NCBI GenBank assembly: GCA_001304365.1
Contig: LJNA01000089.1
Span: 1-6,807 of the forward strand
Direction: 5' to 3'
From: Syntrophobacter sp. DG_60
GTDB taxonomy: Bacteria > Desulfobacterota > Desulfofervidia > Desulfofervidales > DG-60
DNA: 6,807 bases
Numbering within the stretch: the stretch's first letter is position 1; the number at the start of each line of letters is the position of its first letter. The notes under the pieces are model-generated. The model ran no database searches. It saw only the letters and a list, made by a program, of their open reading frames with translations, and was not told the DNA's origin. The position numbers and the translations under genes were made by a program. This document shows positions 1 through 5,654 of the stretch, one piece after another.

Positions 1-1
1 C

Positions 2-1408
2 TTGGAAAAGAAGGGTGAACTTTTACACATAAAGGAGCCCATAAGTCCATATTTGGAGATCACAGAGATCACAGATAGGGTATGTAAAGAGCATGGGCCT
101 GCACTCCTATTTGAAAATGTTCCTGAATACAATATACCAGTGCTAACAAATGCCTTTGGCTCTTATAGGAGGATGTGCCTTGCACTAGGAGTAAATCGCC
201 TAGAAGAAATAGGTGAGGAAATTAACCATTTCTTTCAGGCAGAGGCACCTGATAGCTTAATAAAAAAGCTGAAGCTTATTCCAAAACTTAAAAGGCTCTC
301 TAATAGCTTCCCTAAGGTAGTAAAGACAGCACCTTGCCAAGAGGTTGTTCTAATGGATAAAGAAGTAGATTTAAAAAAATTTCCTATCCTCCATTGCTGG
401 CCAAAAGATGGCGGTCCATTTATTACACTTCCTTTAGTATTTACTAAGCATCCTATTACTGGTGTAAGGAATGTGGGGATGTATAGAATGCAGGTATACC
501 ATAAAAACATTACAGGCATGCACTGGCATCCTCATAAAGGGGGGGCCCAGCACTATAGAATTTCAGAAAAGCTAGGAAAGAGGCTAGAGGTGGCAGTGGC
601 CATTGGACCAGACCCAGTTACTACCTACGCAGCAACAGCTCCATTACCAGAGGATATGGATGAAATATTATTTTCTGGCTTTCTTAGAAATAAGCCAGTA
701 GAGATGATAAAATGTATAACAATCGATCATGAAGTCCCCGCTCAATCACAAATTGTTTTAGAGGGCTATATAGAGCCATATGAGAGGCACCTAGAAGGGC
801 CGTTTGGCGACCATACAGGCTATTATTCATTACCTGATAACTACCCTGTATTCCATATTACCTGTATCACGCATAGAAAAGACCTTATATATCCGGCTAC
901 TATTGTAGGAAGGCCTCCTATGGAGGACTGTTATATGGCCAAGGCTACAGAGCGTATATTTTTACCCCTTATTAAGAAACAACTACCAGAGATAGTAGAT
1001 ATAAACCTTCCTATAGAAGGTGTATTTCACAACCTAGCCCTTGTCTCTATAGATAAGAGATACCCTGCCCATGCAAAAAAGGTAATGCATACCTTGTGGG
1101 GCTTGGGGCAAATGATGTTTACAAAGACCATTATCATTTTTGATAAAGATGTAGATGTGCAAAATATCTCTGAGGCATTGTGGAGATTGGGAAATAATAT
1201 TGATCCAAAGAGGGATGTTGTCTTTGTAGAAGGGCCGGTAGATGCCTTAGACCATGCCGCCCCACAACCCCTTTTTGGTAGTAAGATGGGCATTGATGCC
1301 ACAAAGAAATGGAAGGAAGAGGGTTTTAAAAGGGAGTGGCCAGATGTTATTGAGATGGATGAAAGGATTAAGGAGAAAATAGATAATATATGGAAGAAAT
1401 TGTTTTAG
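2..1408 (+). CDS. ubiD: UbiD-family prenyl-FMN-dependent decarboxylase (MqnL-like), 5' partial
   Basis: This is a UbiD-family (de)carboxylase, which removes a carboxyl group from an aromatic or polycyclic acid using prenylated FMN. In this context the likely substrate is a prenylated 1,4-dihydroxy-6-naphthoate-type intermediate of futalosine-route menaquinone synthesis. The frame is open from the window edge for 468 codons. The first visible residues, LEKKGELL, match the family after its usual first 8-12 residues, so the TTG at position 2 is probably an internal Leu and the true start lies upstream. Family hallmarks are GMYRMQ (about residue 159-164, with a candidate cofactor-site Arg at 162), TGMHWHPHKGGAQH (171-184) and EGPFGDHTGYY (265-275). 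Glu265 and Asp270 in the last motif sit where the family has its catalytic acidic pair. The 3' end overlaps the UbiX gene by 19 nt, implying translational coupling. The family call is firm. The exact substrate is inferred from the neighbours; other UbiD substrates are possible. Confidence 0.93.
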   Translation: MEKKGELLHIKEPISPYLEITEITDRVCKEHGPALLFENVPEYNIPVLTNAFGSYRRMCLALGVNRLEEIGEEINHFFQAEAPDSLIKKLKLIPKLKRLSNSFPKVVKTAPCQEVVLMDKEVDLKKFPILHCWPKDGGPFITLPLVFTKHPITGVRNVGMYRMQVYHKNITGMHWHPHKGGAQHYRISEKLGKRLEVAVAIGPDPVTTYAATAPLPEDMDEILFSGFLRNKPVEMIKCITIDHEVPAQSQIVLEGYIEPYERHLEGPFGDHTGYYSLPDNYPVFHITCITHRKDLIYPATIVGRPPMEDCYMAKATERIFLPLIKKQLPEIVDINLPIEGVFHNLALVSIDKRYPAHAKKVMHTLWGLGQMMFTKTIIIFDKDVDVQNISEALWRLGNNIDPKRDVVFVEGPVDALDHAAPQPLFGSKMGIDATKKWKEEGFKREWPDVIEMDERIKEKIDNIWKKLF

Positions 1409-1971
1409 CCATCACTGGTGCAAGTGGAATGATTTATGCCAAGACAATACTAGAATATTTTTATAAACAAAATATACCCATAAAATGTCTAGTCTCTAAG
1501 GTAGGGGAAAGAATATGGGAATGGGAGATAGGTAAGCCTATTTCAAGCATGCTTCCTCCAGAAATAAGCTTATATGCTGAGGATGATTGGTGGGCACCCA
1601 TGGCCAGTGGCTCTTACTTAGCAGGGGCTATGGTAATTATGCCTTGTTCTATGGGTACATTGGCAGCTATTGCCAAAGGCGTTTCCAACAATCTCATTCA
1701 TCGTACAGCAGATGTAATGCTAAAGGAGAAAAGGTCTTTAATCTTGGTACCCAGGGAAACACCTGTTAATGTTATTCAACTGAGGAATATGCTCAGCCTG
1801 GCTGAGGCAGGTGCTATAATTTTACCTGCTATGCCTGCATTTTATCAAAATCCAAAAACCATTCAGGATTTGGCCAATTTTATTGTAGGAAGGGTATTAG
1901 ATTTATTGAAAATACCTCATGAATTGACTAGGAGTTGGGATGAAATACAGAATATGAAAAATGACAAATGA
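1390..1971 (+). CDS. ubiX: UbiX-family flavin prenyltransferase (MqnM-like)
   Basis: This flavin prenyltransferase attaches a dimethylallyl unit to FMN, giving the prenyl-FMN cofactor needed by the UbiD enzyme encoded just upstream. Its length of 193 residues is normal for the family. The N-terminal GASG motif (residues 10-13) is the FMN/phosphate loop. Arg105, Lys112, Arg122, Glu123 and Tyr152 have the same mutual spacing as the dimethylallyl-phosphate-binding residues described for Pseudomonas UbiX (R122, K129, R139, E140, Y169), so the enzyme should be active. The start at ATG 1390 lies inside the end of ubiD, with GGAG about 12 nt upstream, and gives the normal N-terminus. The last residues (NDK) and the TGA stop fall in the first copy of a low-complexity repeat, so the gene's end was probably remodelled by that repeat. 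Assignment to the menaquinone branch (mqnM) is by context. Confidence 0.95.
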   Translation: MEEIVLAITGASGMIYAKTILEYFYKQNIPIKCLVSKVGERIWEWEIGKPISSMLPPEISLYAEDDWWAPMASGSYLAGAMVIMPCSMGTLAAIAKGVSNNLIHRTADVMLKEKRSLILVPRETPVNVIQLRNMLSLAEAGAIILPAMPAFYQNPKTIQDLANFIVGRVLDLLKIPHELTRSWDEIQNMKNDK

Positions 1972-2203
1972 CAAATTTCAAATGTCAAATCAAGCCCAAA
2001 AACCAAATAGTTATTCATGGTTATTTGCAGGCTGGCGCCTGCGTTATTCATAGTTATTTATAGCAAAATCACTAATAACTACTAATAACGCCGTAGGCAA
2101 ATAACTGCGAAGTGAATAACGCCTTAGCAAATAACTGTTTTGGCATTAAAGCATTTGGATTTCATTTGGCATTTGGATTTTGACATTTGGGCTTTACTTG
2201 ATC
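1963..2203. repeat. Composite palindromic intergenic repeat between ubiX and ubiA
   Basis: This gap holds no plausible gene and is almost entirely repeat. The outer arms form an 11-bp perfect inverted repeat, CAAATGTCAAA (1979-1989) against TTTGACATTTG (2179-2189), with GAYAAAT/CATTTGG-type short repeats around it. CATTTGG occurs four times on the right (2152, 2163, 2170 and 2184). Inside are a second pair of arms: GTTATTCA (2010-2017) against TGAATAAC (2113-2120), and GTTATTTGC (2020-2028) against GCAAATAAC (2097-2105). A small GCAGGC-TGGC-GCCTGC hairpin lies at 2027-2042, and ACTAATAAC is repeated at 2071 and 2081. The arrangement resembles a non-autonomous dispersed palindromic element. 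I see no transposase, and multi-copy status cannot be judged from one window. Outer limits are approximate. Confidence 0.7.
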
Positions 2204-3064
2204 ATGGGGTTTTTAAATAAAATACGTCTTACCTTAGAAATGATTAAGTTTGAACATACTATATTTGTCCTCCCTTTTACCTTTATAGGTGCATTTTTGG
2301 CAAAGGGCAGCATTCCTTCGCTAGAGAAGATTTTTTTAATTTTTCTGGCTATGGCGTCTGCTAGGACTGCGGCCATGAGCTTTAATCGCTTGATAGATAG
2401 GGAAATTGATAGCAGGAATCCACGCACCAAAAATCGTGTCCTTCCACAAGGAAGGCTCAGTCTAAAATGGGTGCATGCCACCCTCGGCATATCTTTTGCT
2501 ATATTTTTTATAGCTACTTATCATCTGAATCGTTTGGTATTCTTTCTCTCCCCTTATGCATTAGGCATTGTTTTGGCCTACTCTTATACCAAGAGATTTA
2601 CCTGGGCAACCCACCTATTTTTGGGACTTGCCATGTCCTTAGGGCCATTAGGGGGATGGCTGGCCATTAAACCAGAGATATCTGCTACTGCCCTCTTTTT
2701 GGCATCAGGGGTAATGTTTTGGGGGGCAGGTTTTGATATTCTATATGCTTGCCTTGATTATAATTTTGATATACAGGAGGACCTCCATTCTATACCTGTA
2801 AAATTTGGTATAAAAAATGCGCTTTTTATCTGTACATTATTTCATATAATCACCATAGTCTGTTTTTATTATGTAGGGAAATTTGCCATGCTTTCACCTA
2901 TCTATTTCCTTGGTTTAGCCGCAGTAGGAGTAATACTTTTGGCTGAACACTTATTGGTAAAGCCTCATGACCTCTCTAAGGTAAATACGGCCTTCTTTAC
3001 ATTTAATGGATTTGTATCAGTGATTATGTTTCTTATTGTTGCCTTGGCCTTGCCATGGGTTTAA
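2204..3064 (+). CDS. mqnP: UbiA-family aromatic prenyltransferase (MqnP-like)
   Basis: This integral membrane prenyltransferase joins a polyprenyl diphosphate to an aromatic acid. Here the acceptor is probably the naphthoate intermediate of menaquinone synthesis. From ATG 2204 it has 286 residues, typical of the family. The two Mg-diphosphate motifs are present: NRLIDREID (N61, D65, D69) and DYNFDIQED (D185, D189, D193), the latter followed by LHSIPVKFG. The rest is mostly hydrophobic, consistent with about eight or nine membrane helices. I chose ATG 2204 because MGFLNKIRLTLEMIKFEHTI aligns with the normal family N-terminus. An in-frame TTG at 2180 would add eight residues encoded by repeat DNA. 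No clear Shine-Dalgarno precedes either start, which is unusual beside the neighbours. The stop overlaps the next gene by 10 nt. It could be labelled 4-hydroxybenzoate polyprenyltransferase, but the linked nucleosidase favours menaquinone. Confidence 0.92.
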   Translation: MGFLNKIRLTLEMIKFEHTIFVLPFTFIGAFLAKGSIPSLEKIFLIFLAMASARTAAMSFNRLIDREIDSRNPRTKNRVLPQGRLSLKWVHATLGISFAIFFIATYHLNRLVFFLSPYALGIVLAYSYTKRFTWATHLFLGLAMSLGPLGGWLAIKPEISATALFLASGVMFWGAGFDILYACLDYNFDIQEDLHSIPVKFGIKNALFICTLFHIITIVCFYYVGKFAMLSPIYFLGLAAVGVILLAEHLLVKPHDLSKVNTAFFTFNGFVSVIMFLIVALALPWV

Positions 3065-3714
3065 AGATTACCCCTGAATATAAACTCCCTCCTAAGGCTA
3101 TTATTGTTGCCCATCCCTTAGATATAAATTTATTCCTTAATAACATTGATGTTAAAGCAAAATGCAATCTTCCACTTAGTAAGCTATATATTTTAGAAGG
3201 CTTTTCTTTGGCAGGGCCTTGCCTAGGGGGACCACAAGTCATGCTTATTATAGAGCATCTAACAGCCTGGGAAGTAAAAGAGGTTATATTCTTTGGATGG
3301 TGCAGTGGGCTACAGTCTAAAATAAAGATAGGGGATATTGTCTTACCCAATGAGGGTATAAAAAGGGACAATGCCTTGTTTAAACCAGACAAAACTCTAT
3401 TTTCAAAAACCATACAAGCATTAAATAGGGCACCTTTAAACTATTATTTGGGCACTGTCTATTCTACAGATAATCCCTATGCTGAAACAGAAAATAGCCT
3501 TGAAAAACTAAGAGAAAAAAATATTCTGGCCATGGATATGGAGACCGCAGATTTTTTAAGAATTTCTAATTTAAAGGGCATCTCCGCAAATGCCTTCCTC
3601 ATAGTTTCTGACAAATTAAGCAATAGAAATTGGGAAACAGGCTTTACAAAACCTGTCTTTAAGGCATCCAGAAGATTAGCAGCAAATATATTACTTAGTA
3701 AAATCCTAATTTAA
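3055..3714 (+). CDS. Nucleoside phosphorylase/hydrolase superfamily protein, candidate futalosine hydrolase (MqnB-like)
   Basis: This 219-residue protein belongs to the PNP/UDP phosphorylase superfamily, which cleaves N-glycosidic bonds of nucleosides. Family signs are the GWCSG glycine loop (81-85) followed by KIKIGDIVLP, the ribose-binding segment MDMETA (160-165, Glu163) and the late catalytic-Asp motif VSDK (Asp186). Uridine phosphorylases usually have an Arg just before the glycine loop that helps bind phosphate. Here the segment reads IFFGWCSG without Arg, which leans towards a hydrolase. Placed in a ubiD-ubiX-ubiA set, the best guess is futalosine (or aminodeoxyfutalosine) hydrolase, which releases dehypoxanthine futalosine for menaquinone synthesis. 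The gene begins inside the end of the prenyltransferase gene, a 10-nt overlap that implies coupling. Alternatives are a methylthioadenosine/SAH nucleosidase or an uncharacterised nucleoside phosphorylase. Family is confident, substrate is not. Confidence 0.82.
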   Translation: MGLKITPEYKLPPKAIIVAHPLDINLFLNNIDVKAKCNLPLSKLYILEGFSLAGPCLGGPQVMLIIEHLTAWEVKEVIFFGWCSGLQSKIKIGDIVLPNEGIKRDNALFKPDKTLFSKTIQALNRAPLNYYLGTVYSTDNPYAETENSLEKLREKNILAMDMETADFLRISNLKGISANAFLIVSDKLSNRNWETGFTKPVFKASRRLAANILLSKILI

Positions 3715-3735
3715 TAGTATAGGAATTTCCATTTT

Positions 3736-3915
3736 GGACGCAGACCCGCCTGCCATCGCTATGCTCAGACGTTAGCGGGCAGGTGAACGCCCTGTTAAGT
3801 AATTGCCGTTTAGCAACCAAATCGCCTATTAGCACATACTTAACAGGGTCAAGATTTTAAATATAAAGAACTAACTGGGAAGATTTTCTGCGGCTATCGG
3901 CGAAAATCTGCGTCC
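3736..3915. repeat. MITE-like element with 9-bp terminal inverted repeats and nested hairpins
   Basis: This 180-bp non-coding stretch begins with GGACGCAGA (3736-3744) and ends with the exact complement TCTGCGTCC (3907-3915). Nested inside are GC-rich arms (CCTGCC near 3749 against GGCAGG near 3777), a perfect 12-bp inverted repeat (3790-3801 with 3837-3848) and an 8-bp pair AGATTTTC/GAAAATCT (3881-3888 with 3902-3909). It fills nearly all the space between the nucleosidase gene and the convergent RRM gene. No ORF or transposase is seen. It looks like a small non-autonomous mobile or REP-like element. It may also separate the two converging transcripts, though there is no T-run typical of an intrinsic terminator. 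Confidence 0.6.
3790..3848. repeat. Perfect 12-bp inverted repeat (stem-loop)
   Basis: CCCTGTTAAGTA (3790-3801) is the exact reverse complement of TACTTAACAGGG (3837-3848), leaving a 35-nt loop. It is the strongest single hairpin inside the larger element. Neither side has a U-tract, so it is not a standard terminator. It could be a structural or transposase-recognised core of the repeat. Confidence 0.7.
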
Positions 3916-3923
3916 TAATTAAT

Positions 3924-4196
3924 CTAATATCTTCGATAACCCCTATCCCTACTTTGTCTGCCCCTAGGTGGACGCGCTTCATCAACTCTTAGGCTACGTC
4001 CCTTGAAATCTGAACCATTCAATGCTTCCTTCGCTTTTTCGGCTTCTGATTGGCTAGACATCTCAACAAATCCAAAACCTCTACCTTCAATTACATTGAC
4101 CTGCCTAACTTCACCATAACTGGAAAACAGCTCTTCCAACTGCTCTTTGGTTACAGTGTAATCAAGATTCCCTACATAAAGTTTACTACCTTGCAT
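3924..4196 (-). CDS. Small RRM-domain RNA-binding protein with Arg-rich tail
   Basis: This 90-residue protein is a single RNA-recognition motif, the bacterial Rbp type that binds single-stranded RNA in the cytoplasm. RNP2 is LYVGNL (residues 6-11). RNP1 is RGFGFVEM (39-46), with aromatic Phe41 and Phe43 for base stacking and Met in place of the usual final aromatic. The domain ends near residue 73 and is followed by a short basic tail, RPPRGRQSRDRGYRRY (75-90), resembling RG-rich tails of other bacterial RRM proteins. A strong Shine-Dalgarno (AAGGAGGA, 4201-4208 on the complement) fixes the ATG at 4196. It lies 51 nt downstream of rpsT on the same strand with no obvious promoter between, so co-transcription is likely. 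Its stop lies just beyond the 3736-3915 repeat. RNA targets are unknown. Confidence 0.94.
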   Translation of the reverse strand: MQGSKLYVGNLDYTVTKEQLEELFSSYGEVRQVNVIEGRGFGFVEMSSQSEAEKAKEALNGSDFKGRSLRVDEARPPRGRQSRDRGYRRY

Positions 4197-4247
4197 TCTA
4201 TCCTCCTTTTTAGATTTGGCCAGCTATTTAAAAGACCAATCACTATT

Positions 4248-4529
4248 TTACGAGACACTTATTGCTTTTTCTAAGGCATTGATTTGGCGGGTAAGGCGTG
4301 AGAGCTTTCTGGCCGCATTGCGATGATGTATCACTCCCTTAGAAGCGGCCTTAGATATTATGGGAATGGCCTCAGTTATAGCCTTTTTTGCATCTTCTAG
4401 TGATTTGTTGACAATAGCTACCCTTACTTTTTTAACCACATTTTTTACCCGCGTTTTATAAAAGCGGTTGCGCATACGCCGCTTTTCATTCTGCCTTAAC
4501 CTCTTCGTGGCGGATAAGGAATGTGGCAT
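4248..4529 (-). CDS. rpsT: 30S ribosomal protein S20
   Basis: This is bacterial ribosomal protein S20, a primary 16S rRNA-binding protein of the small subunit. Its 93 residues are normal or slightly long. The sequence is Lys/Arg-rich and helical, with the family's N-terminal SATKRLRQNEKRRMRNRF segment and the C-terminal KGVIHHRNAARKLSRLTRQI segment. The start is set by GGAGG (4536-4540 on the complement) seven nt before ATG 4529. It is transcribed leftward from a promoter about 20 nt upstream, with the RRM gene following, and diverges from the aromatic operon. S20 is often feedback-regulated at translation, but nothing in the very short leader here shows how. Confidence 0.97.
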   Translation of the reverse strand: MPHSLSATKRLRQNEKRRMRNRFYKTRVKNVVKKVRVAIVNKSLEDAKKAITEAIPIISKAASKGVIHHRNAARKLSRLTRQINALEKAISVS

Positions 4530-4548
4530 CTCTTACCTCCAGAAATTG

Positions 4549-4575
4549 CTTATACCAAAAATCATTTTCTGTCAA
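4549..4575 (-). promoter_or_regulatory. Probable sigma70 promoter for rpsT
   Basis: On the complement, TTGACA (4575-4570) is followed after 15 nt by TATAAG (4554-4549), preceded by TG plus one base, an extended -10. The perfect -35 and extended -10 offset the short spacer. Transcription would begin near 4542, only a few nt before the rpsT Shine-Dalgarno, giving a very short leader. Confidence 0.6.
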
Positions 4576-4623
4576 CCTTTAGCATTATTGAACCTTAATT
4601 TTTTATTGCCGCGCTTGTTGGGC

Positions 4624-4652
4624 TTGACTAGGGTTCTATTTTAGGTTATACA
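4624..4652 (+). promoter_or_regulatory. Sigma70-type promoter of the aromatic (aro) operon
   Basis: TTGACT (4624-4629) and TATACA (4647-4652) are separated by exactly 17 nt, the optimal spacing. The start site would be near 4658, just before the leader-peptide Shine-Dalgarno. This gives a leader RNA of about 200 nt up to the ADTH synthase start. It is back-to-back with the rpsT promoter, with 48 nt between the two -35 boxes. Confidence 0.7.
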
Positions 4653-4674
4653 AACGGACTTAAGGGAGGAATTT

Positions 4675-4734
4675 ATGGATTACAAATTGTTTTATTTTTG
4701 TTATTATTATCATGGGGGTTTGCCCACTGTCTAA
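4675..4734 (+). CDS. Aromatic-residue leader peptide (Tyr/Phe attenuator ORF)
   Basis: This 19-codon ORF encodes MDYKLFYFCYYYHGGLPTV and ends in TAA. Five Tyr and two Phe fall among residues 3-12, including Tyr-Tyr-Tyr at 10-12. There is no Trp. It has a strong Shine-Dalgarno (AAGGGAGGA, GGAGG at 4665-4669, five nt before ATG) and lies just downstream of a good promoter. Its last codons form one arm of a strong RNA helix, and a U-tract terminator follows before the shikimate-pathway genes. These are the classical marks of an attenuation leader peptide, in which the ribosome stalls when charged Tyr (or Phe) tRNA is short. The peptide itself probably has no function. The residue bias and placement are seen directly; the regulatory role is inferred. 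Confidence 0.85.
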   Translation: MDYKLFYFCYYYHGGLPTV

Positions 4735-4800
4735 CCCAAAATAAGGATAGACCGCCGTGGGCAGACCAAATTGGGGCCTACGGCTTGAAGATGGCCGTGG
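4717..4800 (+). promoter_or_regulatory. Attenuator: chain of mutually exclusive RNA helices
   Basis: Segment A (4717-4727, end of the leader ORF) pairs with B (4757-4767) over 11 bp with one G-U. B (4754-4762) can instead pair with C (4776-4784) over 9 bp with one G-U. C (4778-4785) can pair with D (4793-4800) over 8 bp with two G-U. D is also the 5' arm of the terminator. A ribosome stalled on the Tyr run leaves A mostly free, so A:B and C:D form and the terminator is blocked. A ribosome reaching the stop codon covers A, so B:C forms and D is released to make the terminator. This gives read-through when Tyr is scarce. The pairings are read from sequence by hand; energies were not computed. 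Confidence 0.68.
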
Positions 4801-4825
4801 AGAAAAGATCTTCATGGCTTTTTTT
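4793..4825 (+). terminator. Intrinsic terminator of the attenuator
   Basis: GGCCGTGGAGA (4793-4803) pairs with TCTTCATGGCT (4809-4819) over 11 bp with three G-U pairs and a 5-nt loop. A T7 run follows immediately (4819-4825), then G and four more T. It lies after the leader peptide and 31 nt before the ADTH synthase ATG, so it ends the leader transcript rather than a gene. Confidence 0.82.
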
Positions 4826-4856
4826 GTTTTAAATGAGATAAAAAAAGGAGGGGAAA

Positions 4857-5651
4857 ATGATTGGGAAGCAGATTAGATTAGAAAGGGTCTTTAACAGGGA
4901 AACAAAAAAGACAGTCATTATTCCTATGGACCATGGAGTAACAGTTGGCCCTATTGCTGGTTTGACAGACATGAAATACACTATTAATGAGATTGCATCC
5001 GGAGGGGCTAATGCCATTTTAATCCACAAGGGCATTGTAGTAGCTGGCCACCGTGGTATGGGAAAAGACGTAGGCCTCATTGTTCATCTATCAGGAAGTA
5101 CCTCACTTTCTCCATTTCCTAATACAAAGACCTTGGTATGCACTGTAGAAGAGGCTATTAAATTAGGCGCAGATGGCGTCTCCATTCACATCAATCTAGG
5201 TGATGAAAATGAAAAAGAGATGCTTAACGATTTTGGTGAGATTTCAAAAAGGGCGGCGGAGTGGGGAATGCCCCTTTTGGCTATGGTCTACCCAAGGGGG
5301 CCAAAGATAAAAGACAGCTATGATGTAGAGGTCATTAAGCATTGTGCCCGTTTAGGGGCAGAGTTGGGGGCAGATGTGGTAAAGGTCTCTTATACTGGTT
5401 CTGTTAAAACATTTAGAAAAGTAGTAGAGGGTTGCCCTGTGCCAGTAGTAATTGCTGGTGGGCCCAAGATGGACTCAGATGAGGCAGTGCTTCAGATGGT
5501 AAAGGGAGCCATGGAGGCCGGTGGGGCTGGGGTCTCTATTGGTAGAAATGCCTTCCAGCATAGCAACCCTAGAAGCATTGTGAGGGCCATTGCCAGCGTG
5601 GTCCATGAAAGGGCCAGTGTAAAAAAGGCCAGAAAATATTTGGAGGAATGA
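4857..5651 (+). CDS. 2-amino-3,7-dideoxy-D-threo-hept-6-ulosonate (ADTH) synthase, archaeal-type shikimate entry (AroA'/MJ0400 family)
   Basis: This DhnA-type class I aldolase of 264 residues condenses a deoxy-ketohexose phosphate with aspartate semialdehyde to give ADTH. That reaction replaces DAHP synthase as the entry to dehydroquinate and aromatic amino acids. It is a cytoplasmic TIM barrel. Residues matching the described active site are Asp25 in MDHG, Tyr145 in MVYPRGPK and the Schiff-base Lys176 in VVKVSYTG. The phosphate-binding end is AGGPK followed by [14 protein letters not shown]. Start ATG 4857 follows a strong AAGGAGGGG (4846-4853). It is the first structural gene after the leader-peptide attenuator and sits 3 nt before DHQ synthase II. 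A plain class I fructose-bisphosphate aldolase is the main alternative, but the partner gene makes ADTH synthase clearly better. Confidence 0.92.
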   Translation: MIGKQIRLERVFNRETKKTVIIPMDHGVTVGPIAGLTDMKYTINEIASGGANAILIHKGIVVAGHRGMGKDVGLIVHLSGSTSLSPFPNTKTLVCTVEEAIKLGADGVSIHINLGDENEKEMLNDFGEISKRAAEWGMPLLAMVYPRGPKIKDSYDVEVIKHCARLGAELGADVVKVSYTGSVKTFRKVVEGCPVPVVIAGGPKMDSDEAVLQMVKGAMEAGGAGVSIGRNAFQHSNPRSIVRAIASVVHERASVKKARKYLEE

Positions 5652-5654
5652 GCC

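Noticed and set aside
2180..2203. Upstream TTG start adding eight residues to the UbiA-like protein
   Set aside because: Those codons lie in repeat-derived DNA, have no ribosome site and do not match the family N-terminus, which begins at ATG 2204.
1960..2203. CRISPR array
   Set aside because: The repeats are short, inverted and irregularly spaced, without uniform spacers or cas genes.
3790..3848. Bidirectional intrinsic terminator for the converging transcripts
   Set aside because: The 12-bp stem is strong but the 35-nt loop is long and there is no T-run on either side.
4658..4856. T-box riboswitch or other tRNA-sensing leader instead of leader-peptide attenuation
   Set aside because: No T-box consensus sequence is present, the leader is short, and a translated Tyr/Phe-rich ORF with a good ribosome site explains the region better.
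4829..5080. Minus-strand ORF of 83 codons over the start of ADTH synthase
   Set aside because: Antisense shadow of a well-conserved gene, with no ribosome site or recognisable motif. The same holds for the other antisense frames under ubiD, ubiA, the nucleosidase, DHQ synthase II and the in-strand shadows at 1587-1769 and 2467-2670.
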